Shown here piece by piece: positions 7,511 to 17,500 of a stretch of 17,500 bases of DNA (position 1 is its first letter; the number at the start of each line of letters is the position of its first letter). Source of the DNA: Theodoxus fluviatilis. Taxonomy: Eukaryota; Mollusca; Gastropoda; Cycloneritida; Neritidae. The notes under the pieces were generated by a model. It saw only the letters and a list, made by a program, of their open reading frames with translations. It was not told where the DNA came from and did no database searches. The stretch covers positions 5,001 through 22,500 of the forward strand of contig JAWQFJ010028532.1 in assembly GCA_034096865.1 (NCBI GenBank), read 5' to 3'. A program made the translations under genes and the position numbers.

Positions 7511-8352
7511 GATCCCCGATTCACTGTCGTCCTTACAGGCTCTACGGGAAGGCAGATCTCCCATCCTTACTTATTCGTTACTTTCTAACATCTTTGTCAG
7601 CTTTGGGGTGGATGTACTGAGGTCGCCTCTTGCTGGGTCCCTATCCATATGAGTATTCCGGGGAACGAGAGAACAGATCAAGCTGCCAAGACTGTTGTCT
7701 CCCCACCCTCATCCCAGACCGGATCTCGGCGGGCGAGCTGGCACCCCGATTCATTAAATTTATTTTTAATTTGAGTCAGGCCCACTGGGACGGCAGAGCA
7801 CGAAATAAACTTCATGGAGTTAGTTCTGTGTGAGGTGAGCGACTCGCCCCCACATCACTCACCAGAAGAGAAGAAGTTGTGCTCTGTCGCTTCCGGATCG
7901 GCCATTCCGTCCTGACCCACTCCTATTAGTTGTGGTCGGAGCCTCCATCAAAAACCGTGCTTGCCAGTGCAGGCTCCCCATGCTGTACGTTCTGGTGCAT
8001 TCAGCGCCGCTGAGACTTATTGGAAGCAGTCTGTGTTCAGTAGTCTGGTGGAGTGTCCCCGACGTGCGCATCTGCGGGGTGGGCTAAACAGACTTTGAAA
8101 TTTGTTAAAAGATTGCTTTGCTGCGATTAGATTTTGGACAACTTCTCAGTATAACTTTAATCTTTGAGTTCTATGATGTTTTCACAGTGGGTTTTTTCCT
8201 CCACATTTATCTGTTTACCGTACCTGTTTTGACGGAATCTTCTATGTCAACATTTTCATATAGTTAGAATTACGTATTTTATATTAACGTTGTAGCCTTA
8301 TATGGCCAGGACGGCTAACAGGCCCTTAAACTCCATCCATCCATCCTTCCTA
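7511..8352 (+). pseudogene. Decayed non-LTR retrotransposon 3' fragment: RNase H, C-terminal tail, 3' end (left arm)
   Basis: Three frames together show the C-terminal part of a non-LTR retrotransposon polyprotein. From 7518 (frame starting at 7518) DSLSSLQALREG carries the RNase H Asp-Ser motif. From 7631 a different frame reads CWVPIHMSIPGNERTDQAAK, the conserved WVPSH.GIPGNE.AD segment with its final acidic residue at 7676. A third frame from about 7710 reads LAPRFIKFIFNLSQAHWDG, has a stop at 7831, then LTRREEVVLCRFRIGH and SVLTHSY (7858-7926) and a stop at 7927, followed by a decayed Cys-rich stretch near 7962-8000. RNase H, reverse transcriptase and endonuclease sequences upstream are absent: the fragment begins at the minisatellite. 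It ends with the hairpin module at 8293-8335 and a CCATCCATCC tail. It cannot make a functional protein. Confidence 0.85.
8293..8352 (+). repeat. Retrotransposon 3' terminal hairpin and CCATC tail (left arm)
   Basis: TAGCCTTATATGGCC, then AGGACGGCTAACAGGCCC and TTAAACTCCATCCATCCATCC. It follows the coding relic and its AT-rich 3' untranslated stretch (8100-8292). This placement identifies the dispersed hairpin modules elsewhere in the window as 3' ends of the same or a related element. One substitution (C left, G right) lies just after the tail at 8357. Confidence 0.65.
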
Positions 8353-8795
8353 CAGGATCGGGGTCCTAAGGCTGAAATGGTCCGGGCGGCAGACAGAGTA
8401 CCCCAGTTTGAAATCTCGGCCTTACAGTCACGTGACATACCGATGATAGCGCTCAGCTCAGACCGCAGCCGCCACTCCGCCTGACTGACTTCTCACGCCC
8501 GGGGAGTTATTCTAAGATCCGGCCGCGTTAATGTATCTGCGTTTTGTGACAAACGTCTTGCTTGGCGGTACTGTACTCCATGCACCTTAACGGTCCGCGT
8601 GATTCGGGTGTAATCTTAAGCTAAACGACGTTCCGAATGTTTCCGACTTCGACCATTTCAACGGTCGTAAACATGTCTTCGATTATGCGAGACTAGTCTC
8701 TTTCTTTAAATCATTAAAATGAACTTGAAATGTGTTTATGCGATAATATCAATTCTGCTTTTGCGGTGATGTCAGTTGCTTAGAAAATCAGAACA
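8353..8795. other. No gene seen (left arm)
   Basis: No domain, RNA gene or repeat that I can name. CAGTCACGTGACAT near 8427 echoes the CACGTGAC motif found near 977 and 1919. The open frame 8302-8484 runs out of the retroelement tail and has no protein features. One indel separates the arms near 8383 (CCGGGC against CGGGC). Confidence 0.5.
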
Positions 8796-8864
8796 AACAT
8801 GTTCTGTGTTTCGTGTTTTCATGTTTTTCAAAGTCGGTCTCCCTGTGAAGACGTAAATAACACT

Positions 8865-10050
<1,186 letters not shown>

Positions 10051-10121
10051 CAGTGTTATTTACGTCTTCACAGGGAGACCGACTTTGAAAAACATGAAAA
10101 CACGAAACACAGAACATGTTT

Positions 10122-10562
10122 GTTCTGATTTTCTAAGCAACTGACATCACCGCAAAAGCAGAATTGATATTATCGCATAAACACATTTCAAGTTCATTTT
10201 AATGATTTAAAGAAAGAGACTAGTCTCGCATAATCGAAGACATGTTTACGACCGTTGAAATGGTCGAAGTCGGAAACATTCGGAACGTCGTTTAGCTTAA
10301 GATTACACCCGAATCACGCGGACCGTTAAGGTGCATGGAGTACAGTACCGCCAAGCAAGACGTTTGTCACAAAACGCAGATACATTAACGCGGCCGGATC
10401 TTAGAATAACTCCCCGGGCGTGAGAAGTCAGTCAGGCGGAGTGGCGGCTGCGGTCTGAGCTGAGCGCTATCATCGGTATGTCACGTGACTGTAAGGCCGA
10501 GATTTCAAACTGGGGTACTCTGTCTGCCGCCCGACCATTTCAGCCTTAGGACCCCGATCCTG
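10122..10562. other. No gene seen (right arm)
   Basis: Mirror of 8353-8795. Confidence 0.5.
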
Positions 10563-10625
10563 TACGAAGGATGGATGGATGGAGTTTAAGGGCCTGTTAG
10601 CCGTCCTGGCCATATAAGGCTACAA
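10563..10625 (-). repeat. Retrotransposon 3' terminal hairpin and tail (right arm)
   Basis: Mirror of 8293-8352, with the tail GGATGGATGGATGGAG at about 10569-10584. Confidence 0.65.
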
Positions 10626-11405
10626 CGTTAATATAAAATACGTAATTCTAACTATATGAAAATGTTGACATAGAAGATTCCGTCAAAACAGGTACGGTAA
10701 ACAGATAAATGTGGAGGAAAAAACCCACTGTGAAAACATCATAGAACTCAAAGATTAAAGTTATACTGAGAAGTTGTCCAAAATCTAATCGCAGCAAAGC
10801 AATCTTTTAACAAATTTCAAAGTCTGTTTAGCCCACCCCGCAGATGCGCACGTCGGGGACACTCCACCAGACTACTGAACACAGACTGCTTCCAATAAGT
10901 CTCAGCGGCGCTGAATGCACCAGAACGTACAGCATGGGGAGCCTGCACTGGCAAGCACGGTTTTTGATGGAGGCTCCGACCACAACTAATAGGAGTGGGT
11001 CAGGACGGAATGGCCGATCCGGAAGCGACAGAGCACAACTTCTTCTCTTCTGGTGAGTGATGTGGGGGCGAGTCGCTCACCTCACACAGAACTAACTCCA
11101 TGAAGTTTATTTCGTGCTCTGCCGTCCCAGTGGGCCTGACTCAAATTAAAAATATATTTATTGATGCGGGGTGCCAGGTCGCCCGCCGAGATCCTGTCTG
11201 GGGATGAGGGTGGGGAGACAACAGTCTTGGCAGCTTGATCTGTTCTCTCGTTCCCCGGAATACTCATATGGATAGGGACCCAGCAAGAGGCGACCTCAGT
11301 ACATCCACCCCAAAGCTGACAAAGATGTTAGAAAGTAACGAATAAGTAAGGATGGGAGATCTGCCTTCCCGTAGAGCCTGTAAGGACGACAGTGAATCGG
11401 GGATC
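10563..11405 (-). pseudogene. Decayed non-LTR retrotransposon 3' fragment (right arm)
   Basis: Mirror of 7511-8352. Here one extra C keeps the segment from the ATG at 11267 (SIPGNERTDQAAK) in frame through LAPRINKYIFNLSQAHWDG down to the stop at 11082, whereas the left arm needs a frame change near 7712. Six substitutions and one indel separate the arms within about 60 bp (11146-11206). The NKYIF reading looks closer to the usual family sequence, so the left arm may be the changed one. Both arms share the earlier frameshift between the DSLSSLQAL and WVPIH segments and the same two stops. Confidence 0.85.
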
Positions 11406-14400
11406 AGACGGCTCTCCGTAGCCTCTCGTTGCTGACATTGACACGGGGATGAGAGGGCTCTCCGTAGCCTCTCGTTGTTGACATTGACACGGGGATCAGA
11501 GGGCTCTCCGTAGCCTCTCGTTGTTGACATTGACACGGGGATCAGAGGGCTCTCCGTAGTATCTCGTTGTTGACATTGACACGGGGACGGCTCTCCGTAG
11601 CCTCTCGTTGTTGACATAGACACGGGGATCAGAGGGCTCTCCGTAGTATCTCGTTGTTGACATTGACACGGGGATCAGAGGGCTCTCCGTAGTATCTCGT
11701 TGTTGACATTGACACGGGGATCAGAGGGCTCTCCGTAGTATCTCGTTGTTGACATTGACACGGGGATCAGAGGGCTCTCCGTAGTATCTCGTTGTTGGCA
11801 TAGACACGGGGATCAGAGGGCTCTCCGTAGTATCTCGTTGTTGACATTGACACGGGGATCAGAGGGCTTTCCGTAGTATCTCGTTGTTGGCATTGACACG
11901 GGGATCAGAGGGCTCTCCGTAGTATCTCGTTGTTGACATTGACACGGGGATCAGAGGGCTCTCCGTAGCCTCTCGTTGTTGACATTGACACGGGGATCAG
12001 AGGGCTCTCCGTAGCCTCTCGTTGTTGACATTGACACGGGGATCAGAGGGCTCTCCGTAGCCTCTCGTTGTTGACATTGACACGGGGATCAGAGGGCTCT
12101 CCGTAGCCTCTCGTTGTTGACATTGACACGGGGATCAGAGGGCTCTCCGTAGCCTCTCGTTGTTGGCATAGACAAGGGGGTCAGAGGGCTCTCCGTAGCC
12201 TCTCGTTGTTGACATTGACACGGGGATCAGAGGCTCTCCGTAGCCTCTCGTTGTTGGCATAGACAAGGGGGTCAGAGGGCTCTCCGTAGCCTCTCGTTGT
12301 TGACATTGACACGGGGATCAGAGGGCTCTCCGTAGCCTCTCGTTGTTGACATTGACACGGGGATCAGAGGGCTCTCCGTAGCCTCTCGTTGTTGACATTG
12401 ACACGGGGATCAGAGGGCTCTCCGTAGCCTCTCGTTGTTGGCATAGACAAGGGGTCAGAGGGCTCTCCGTAGTATCTCGTTGTTGACATTGACACGGGGA
12501 TCAGAGGGCTCTCCGTAGCCTCTCGTTGTTGACATTGACACGGGGATCAGAGGGCTCTCCGTAGCCTCTCGTTGTTGGCATAGAAACGGGATCAGAGGGC
12601 TCTCCGTAGCCTCTCGTTGTTGACATTGACACGGGGATCAGAGGGCTCTCCGTAGTATCTCGTTGTTGACATTGACACGGGGATCAGAGGGCTCTCCGTA
12701 GCCTCTCGTTGTTGACATTGACACGGGGATCAGAGGGCTTTCCGTAGCCTCTCGTTGTTGGCATTGACACGGGGATCAGAGGGCTCTCCGTAGCCTCTCG
12801 TTGTTGACATTGACACGGGGATCAGAGGGCTCTCCGTAGCCTCTCGTTGTTGACATTGACACGGGGATCAGAGGGCTCTCCGTAGCCTCTCGTTGTTGAC
12901 ATTGACACGGGGATCAGAGGGCTCTCCATAGCCTCTCGTTGTTGGCATTGACACGGGGGTCAGAGGGCTCTCCGTAGCCTCTCGTTGTTGACATTGACAC
13001 GGGGATCAGAGGGCTCTCCGTAGCCTCTCGTTGTTGACATTGACACGGGGATCAGAGGGCTCTCCGTAGTATCTCGTTGTTGGCATTGACACGGGGACGG
13101 CTCTCCGTAGCCTCTCGTTGTTGACATTGACACGGGGACGGCTCTCCGTAGCCTCTCGTTGTTGACATTGACACGGGGACGGCTCTCCGTAGCCTCTCGT
13201 TGTTGGCATTGACACGGGGATCAGAGGGCTCTCCGTAGCCTCTCGTTGTTGGCATAGACACGGGGATCAGAGGGCTCTCCGTAGCCTCTCGTTGTTGACA
13301 TAGACACGGGGATCAGAGGGCTCTCCGTAGCCTCTCGTTGTTGGCATTGACACGGGGATCAGAGGGCTCTCCGTAGTATCTCGTTGTTGGCATTGACACG
13401 GGGACGGCTCTCCGTAGCCTCTCGTTGTTGACATTGACACGGGGACGGCTCTCCGTAGCCTCTCGTTGTTGACATTGACACGGGGATCAGAGGGCTCTCC
13501 GTAGCCTCTCGTTGTTGGCATTGACACGGGGGTCAGAGGGCTCTCCGTAGCCTCTCGTTGTTGACATTGACACGGGGATCAGAGGGCTCTCCGTAGCCTC
13601 TCGTTGTTGACATTGACACGGGGATCAGAGGGCTCTCCGTAGCCTCTCGTTGTTGACATTGACACGGGGATCAGAGGGCTCTCCGTAGCCTCTCGTTGTT
13701 GACATTGACACGGGGATCAGAGGGCTCTCCGTAGCCTCTCGTTGTTGACATTGACACGGGGATCAGAGGGCTCTCCGTAGTATCTCGTTGTTGACATTGA
13801 CACGGGGATCAGAGGGCTCTCCGTAGCCTCTCGTTGTTGACATTGACACGGGGATCAGAGGGCTCTCCGTAGTATCTCGTTGTTGGCATTGACACGGGGA
13901 CGGCTCTCCGTAGTATCTCGTTGTTGACATAGACACGGGGATCAGAGGGCTTTCCGTAGCCTCTCGTTGTTGACATTGACACGGGGATCAGAGGGCTCTC
14001 CGTAGTATCTCGTTGTTGACATTGACACGGGGATCAGAGGGCTTTCCGTAGCCTCTCGTTGTTGGCATTGACACGGGGATCAGAGGGCTCTCCGTAGCCT
14101 CTCGTTGTTGACATTGACACGGGGATCAGAGGGCTCTCCGTAGCCTCTCGTTGTTGGCATTGACACGGGGATCAGAGGGCTCTCCGTAGCCTCTCGTTGT
14201 TGACATTGACACGGGGATCAGAGGGCTTTCCGTAGCCTCTCGTTGTTGGCATTGACACGGGGATCAGAGGGCTCTCCGTAGCCTCTCGTTGTTGACATTG
14301 ACACGGGGATCAGAGGGCTCTCCGTAGTATCTCGTTGTTGGCATTGACACGGGGATCAGAGGGCTCTCCGTAGCCTCTCGTTGTTGGCATTGACACGGGG

Positions 14401-14547
14401 ATCAGAGGGCTCTCCGTAGCCTCTCGTTGTTGACATTGACACGGGGATCAGAGGGCTCTCCGTAGTATCTCGTTGTTGGCATTGACACGGGAATCAGAGG
14501 GTTCTCCATAGCCTCTCGTTGTTGACATAGATACGGGGATCAGAGGA
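11406..14547. repeat. 46-bp minisatellite, about 69 units (right arm)
   Basis: Mirror of 4370-7510 with the same order of unit variants. The seven short units lie at the mirrored places (about 11585, 13096, 13138, 13180, 13404, 13445 and 13901). The three CCCCCTTGTC variants and the single GTTTCTATG variant (6329 on the left, about 12582 here) are also mirrored. Arm-specific differences are mainly one-base indels (near 12230, 12447 and 12586 here; near 5247, 6093 and 6940 on the left) and rare substitutions (near 7037 and 7242 on the left). Confidence 0.97.
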
Positions 14548-14549
14548 AA

Positions 14550-14598
14550 CATGGATGGGGCTTTACGGTCTATCTCCCTTTGTGGGCTATATAAGGCC
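14550..14598 (-). repeat. Retroelement 3'-end hairpin module (right arm)
   Basis: Mirror of 4317-4369. Confidence 0.55.
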
Positions 14599-15101
14599 AC
14601 TGACTACCGACATCACTTATGTTGGAGTATCAGAAAATTTCAACTGCACTTCCTGAGTGGTTTGCCTTTTGCAAGAAGGGTAGATAGACCCAGTTGGTCA
14701 ATTCTCTCCCCAGACTCAAAGAAAGCGAGACATTCAGTGAAGAGATGAGAGAAATAAAGATAATACCATTTTCTGTGTATGATTGTAATTCCAAAACGAA
14801 ATGGCTGATAGCCTAAATGATTAATGGATCGTTACTAGGCCTGAAGAAGGAGTGAATTGTCCCAAGGCTTGTCTCTGCAACTCTTCAGCTTCGCCATATT
14901 CCATTGGTCACCCTTCTCTTGTTGTCGTAGATTAAAGTCTGACCCCGACACCTCACCCCCTTGTTTCGGTGAAACCCTGACCTTGCACCAAGTTTTATCA
15001 GAATTTGTTTGTCACTTCTTGAGGGTTTTTTTGCCAAATAACTAACGAACGATCAAACCGAGGGTGAAACAGAACCTCCGTGGCGGAGGCAACACACGAA
15101 G
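14599..15101. other. Intergenic-type DNA, no gene seen (right arm)
   Basis: Mirror of 3818-4316. The right arm carries one extra base in several C/G runs relative to the left (CACCCCCTT near 14956, ACCCCGAC near 14942, TCCCAAGG near 14860). Confidence 0.5.
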
Positions 15102-15228
15102 TTTGACGGCTTTTCAGCCTGTGTAGGCTTCGTAAAGCCACGCCAATCACCAGAGCTGGTCAGGTGTGTGACGGCTTTTCAGCCTGTGTAGGCTTCGTAA
15201 AGCCACGACAATCATCAGAGCTGGTCAG
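15102..15228 (-). repeat. Two 65-bp tandem hairpin modules (right arm)
   Basis: Mirror of 3691-3817, with the same two-copy structure and internal differences preserved. Confidence 0.75.
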
Positions 15229-15282
15229 AGTAGGATGGATGGATGGATGGATGGATGGATGGATGGATGGATGGATGGATGG
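15229..15282. repeat. (ATGG)n array (right arm)
   Basis: Mirror of 3638-3686, about twelve units. Confidence 0.95.
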
Positions 15283-15556
15283 AGGGAGGGAGGGAGGGAG
15301 GGAGGGAGGGAGGGAGGGAGGGAGGGAGGGAGGGAGGGAGGGAGGGAGGGAGGGAGGGAGGGAGGGAGGGAGGGAGGGAGGGAGGGAGGGAGGGAGGCGG
15401 GGAGGCAGGGAGGCAGGGAGGCAGGGAGGCAGGGAGGCAGGGAGGGAGGGAGGGAGGGAGGGAGGGAGGGAGGGAGGGAGGGAGGGAGGGAGGGAGGGAG
15501 GGAGGGAGGGAGGGAGGGAGGGAGGGAGGGAGGGAGGGAGGGAGGGAGGGAGGGAT
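15283..15556. repeat. (GGGA)n array with central GGCA block (right arm)
   Basis: Mirror of 3361-3637, including the interrupted block at about 15394-15441 with a single GGCGGGG variant in the corresponding place. On this arm the G-rich strand is the plus strand, so the palindrome holds a G-rich and a C-rich copy on each strand. Confidence 0.95.
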
Positions 15557-16291
15557 GGTTGGATGGATGGATGGATGGATGGATGGATGGATGGATGGAT
15601 GGATGGATGGATGGATGGATGGATGGATGGATGGATAAATGGAGGGAGGGAGGGAGGGTTAGATGGATGGATGGATGGATGGATGGGGGTGGGGGTGGGG
15701 GGGTGGATGGATGGATGGATGGGTGAATGGATAGAGGGAGGGAGGGAGGGGGGTTGGATGGTTGGATGGATGGATGGATGGGTTGGTGGGTGGGTGGGTG
15801 GATGGATGGATGGATTGATAGTTGGATGGATGGGTGGATGGGTGGGTGGGTGGTTGGGTGGATGGGTGGGTGGATCGGTGGGTGGATGGATGGATGGATG
15901 GATGGATGGATGGATGGATGGATGGATGGATGGATGGATGGATGGATGGATGGATGGATGGATGGATGGATGGGTGGATGGGTTGGTGGGTGGGTGGATG
16001 GATGGATGGATGGATGGATTAATGGATGGATGGATGGATGGATGGGTGGGTGGATGGATGGGTGGATGGATGGGTGGATGGGTTTGTGGGTGGGTGGATG
16101 GATGGATGGATGGATTAATGGATGGATGGATGGATGGATGGATGGATGGATGGATGGGTGGGTGGATGGATGGGTAGATGGGTTGGTGGGTGGGTGGATG
16201 GATGGATGGATGGATTAATGGATGGATGGATGGATGGATGGATGGATGGGTGGGTGGATGGATGGGTGGATGGATGGGTGGGTGGATGGAT
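15557..16291. repeat. (ATGG)n / (GTGG)n array with higher-order repeats (right arm)
   Basis: Mirror of 2622-3360 with the same GGATTAATGG interruptions. A few differences from the left arm exist: GGATCGGTGGG near 15872 and GGTGGTTGGGTGG near 15850 replace plain units, a CCAC unit at about 3297 on the left is a plain unit on the right, and the net length from 2577 to 3759 differs by seven bases. Confidence 0.95.
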
Positions 16292-16345
16292 TGAGTTTCA
16301 AGCCCTATCAGCCTTTGTAGGCTATATAAGGCCATTAAGCACGAA
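16292..16345 (-). repeat. Retroelement 3'-end hairpin module (right arm)
   Basis: Mirror of the left-arm module at 2572-2621, reading on the minus strand into the tetranucleotide array at 16291 and below. Confidence 0.6.
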
Positions 16346-16432
16346 AATCACTAGAACAGTTTAGAGCAAACGCAAATCAAGTCACGATGTCCCTAGTTAT
16401 TCGCCTCGTACAAATCGCGTAGGGAGACGCAG

Positions 16433-16460
16433 TGGTCAATTCTTACCCCGAACCCACAGG
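16433..16460 (-). repeat. Dispersed repeat core (right arm), diverged from the left arm
   Basis: Minus strand reads GGGTTCGGGGTAAGAATTGA where the left arm reads GGGTTAGGGTCAGAATAGA. That is a local burst of substitutions and one indel inside otherwise matching arms. Confidence 0.45.
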
Positions 16461-16527
16461 GGGACTGGAACTATGAACCGGAGGTATTGATGATAATTTC
16501 AGTGCTTCAGCATGTGCCAGCGTGAAA

Positions 16528-16655
16528 ACATACTTTACAAATATGTACATCCTTTTTTATTTTATGCTAGTACTTTTATAAAGACATGTTGAGGCCTTAC
16601 GAAGCCATTAAGGCTGATAGGCCCTGAAGCAGTAAACATTCATTCATTCATTGTC
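16528..16655 (+). repeat. Retroelement 3'-end repeat, copy B (right arm)
   Basis: Mirror of 2258-2385. It reads on the plus strand into CATTCATTCATT at about 16638-16652. Confidence 0.6.
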
Positions 16656-16723
16656 ATCCATGATTGTACATATACTCATTCGTATGTTTACATGAAAAGA
16701 AATGAGTAGAGCTACATATATGT

Positions 16724-16838
16724 GTGTACGTACTTTACAAATACGTACATCCCTTTTTTATTCTTATGCTATTACTTTTTTAAAATACAAAACCAATAAG
16801 GTTGATAGGCCCTTAAGCGATAAACATTCATTCATTCA
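16724..16838 (+). repeat. Retroelement 3'-end repeat, copy A (right arm)
   Basis: Mirror of 2076-2190, with the CATT tail at about 16824-16838. Just outside it, near 16698, the right arm has one more A than the left arm has T (2216-2219), a homopolymer-type difference. Confidence 0.6.
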
Positions 16839-16940
16839 TTATGGAAACTCTCGCTGCCGGATTTTCAGAGACTGCTGTAGTTCTCATCATTGAAGTCCTT
16901 CGCGCAGCGTAGGTGACATCAGTGTCGTCGTATGGACGTA

Positions 16941-17062
16941 CATTCAGCGTGGCTGAGACTAGTGAATATAGTCTCAGCAACAGGTTGGTCACGTGATAGC
17001 CTTAATTCTTCCATAACATGCATACCACCGTTCTGAACACAGAGTCTCGGCCACGCTGAATG
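16941..17062. mobile_element. MITE-like element (right-arm copy)
   Basis: Mirror copy of 1852-1973, with the same 20-bp ends and internal sequence. I noticed no arm-specific change. Confidence 0.5.
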
Positions 17063-17500
17063 CCATATCACATCGTGAGTGTATTCCTCCGCTTGTTGTG
17101 ATACACTCGATACTGGCAGCCATGTTTTCGTCAATTCATTTTCTAAACATCGATTTCCCATGAATGTAAAACTTGTATGCGGTAAAATTCGAATCACAAG
17201 AGTGTAATATTGTGAACTCTACTAATTATAAGGACTTTGAATACAACAGCAATATTTATACTTCATTGAGCGAGTAAGGCAACCAATCCCGTCTGCATAA
17301 TCTTCGATACACACAGAAACCCACTGAGTGCTTTTGCTGATGAGGAATCATTAATTTAATGTATGCTTAGAAGGATTAAACTTAGAAAAACTGCTTCTGA
17401 GCTATCCGATAATATCGAACTTCGGAATCGGACGGATTCCTACAGAAGAAACTTCCATTCGATTAACGTTCACAGACGGAATGTAGGTTAAATCACTTAC
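17063..17500. other. No gene seen; still inside the right arm
   Basis: Mirror of 1417-1851. It contains one 3-base insertion relative to the left arm (CTGATGAGG near 17339) and is otherwise identical by eye up to the last base of the window. Confidence 0.6.

Noticed and set aside
5388..7652. Short repeat proteins (PTTRGYGEPS and NVNNERLRRAL types) encoded by the minisatellite
   Set aside because: The unit length is not a multiple of three, so frames rotate and stop unpredictably. Only chance combinations of 46- and 41-bp units stay open.
7518..8090. A functional RNase H or retrotransposon gene
   Set aside because: At least one frameshift and two in-frame stops are shared by both arms, and the upstream catalytic part is missing.

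Overview
This window is eukaryotic, repeat-rich DNA, most likely from an animal. It has no credible intact protein-coding gene, rRNA or tRNA. The animal assignment rests on decayed pieces of a non-LTR retrotransposon (RNase H domain plus C-terminal tail), tetranucleotide arrays, minisatellites and dispersed hairpin-ended repeats. I cannot name the species.

The dominating structure is a giant inverted repeat. Bases 1417-9458 are repeated almost perfectly, in reverse complement, as 9459-17500. There is essentially no spacer, and position i pairs with about 18912-18919 minus i. The symmetry centre lies between 9458 and 9459, inside a tetranucleotide array that reads (ATCT)n to the left and (AGAT)n to the right. 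The right arm is cut by the window end, so the true arm is at least 8.04 kb and may also include the mirror of bases 1-1416.

Left arm, edge to centre: AT-rich DNA without genes (1417-1850); a 122-bp element with 20-bp terminal inverted repeats (1852-1973); two related minus-strand repeats with (CATT)n tails (about 2076-2385); a plus-strand retroelement 3' end leading into a 1-kb (CCAT)n/(CCCT)n array (2572-3686); two 65-bp copies of a related hairpin module (3691-3817); low-information DNA (3820-4310); another hairpin 3' end (4317-4369); a minisatellite of 46-bp units, about 69 copies (4370-7510); a decayed retrotransposon 3' fragment running into the same hairpin and a CCATC tail (7511-8352); featureless DNA (8353-8795); a TG-rich then CT-rich ramp (8865-9104); and the central ATCT array (9105-9458). 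The right arm has the same parts in reverse order and on opposite strands. Outside the visible palindrome, bases 1-1416 hold a dispersed-repeat fragment, a 41-bp minisatellite and unassigned DNA.

Two themes connect the parts. First, the short hairpin module (GGCCTTATATAGCC / GGCTGATAGGGCC-like) followed by CATT, CCAT or CCATC repeats looks like the 3' end of a non-LTR retroelement family. Its tails appear to have seeded the long tetranucleotide arrays. Second, the 46-bp minisatellite abuts the truncated RNase H coding segment, and its unit resembles the start of that segment, so it may have grown out of the retrotransposon.

The central question is whether the palindrome is real (a recent or conversion-homogenised genomic palindrome) or a fold-back artefact of sequencing or assembly. 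The order of minisatellite variants, including rare ones, and the array lengths are nearly identical in both arms. That requires very recent origin, strong homogenisation or an artefact. Most arm differences are one-base indels, plus two clusters of substitutions that fall inside dispersed repeats.
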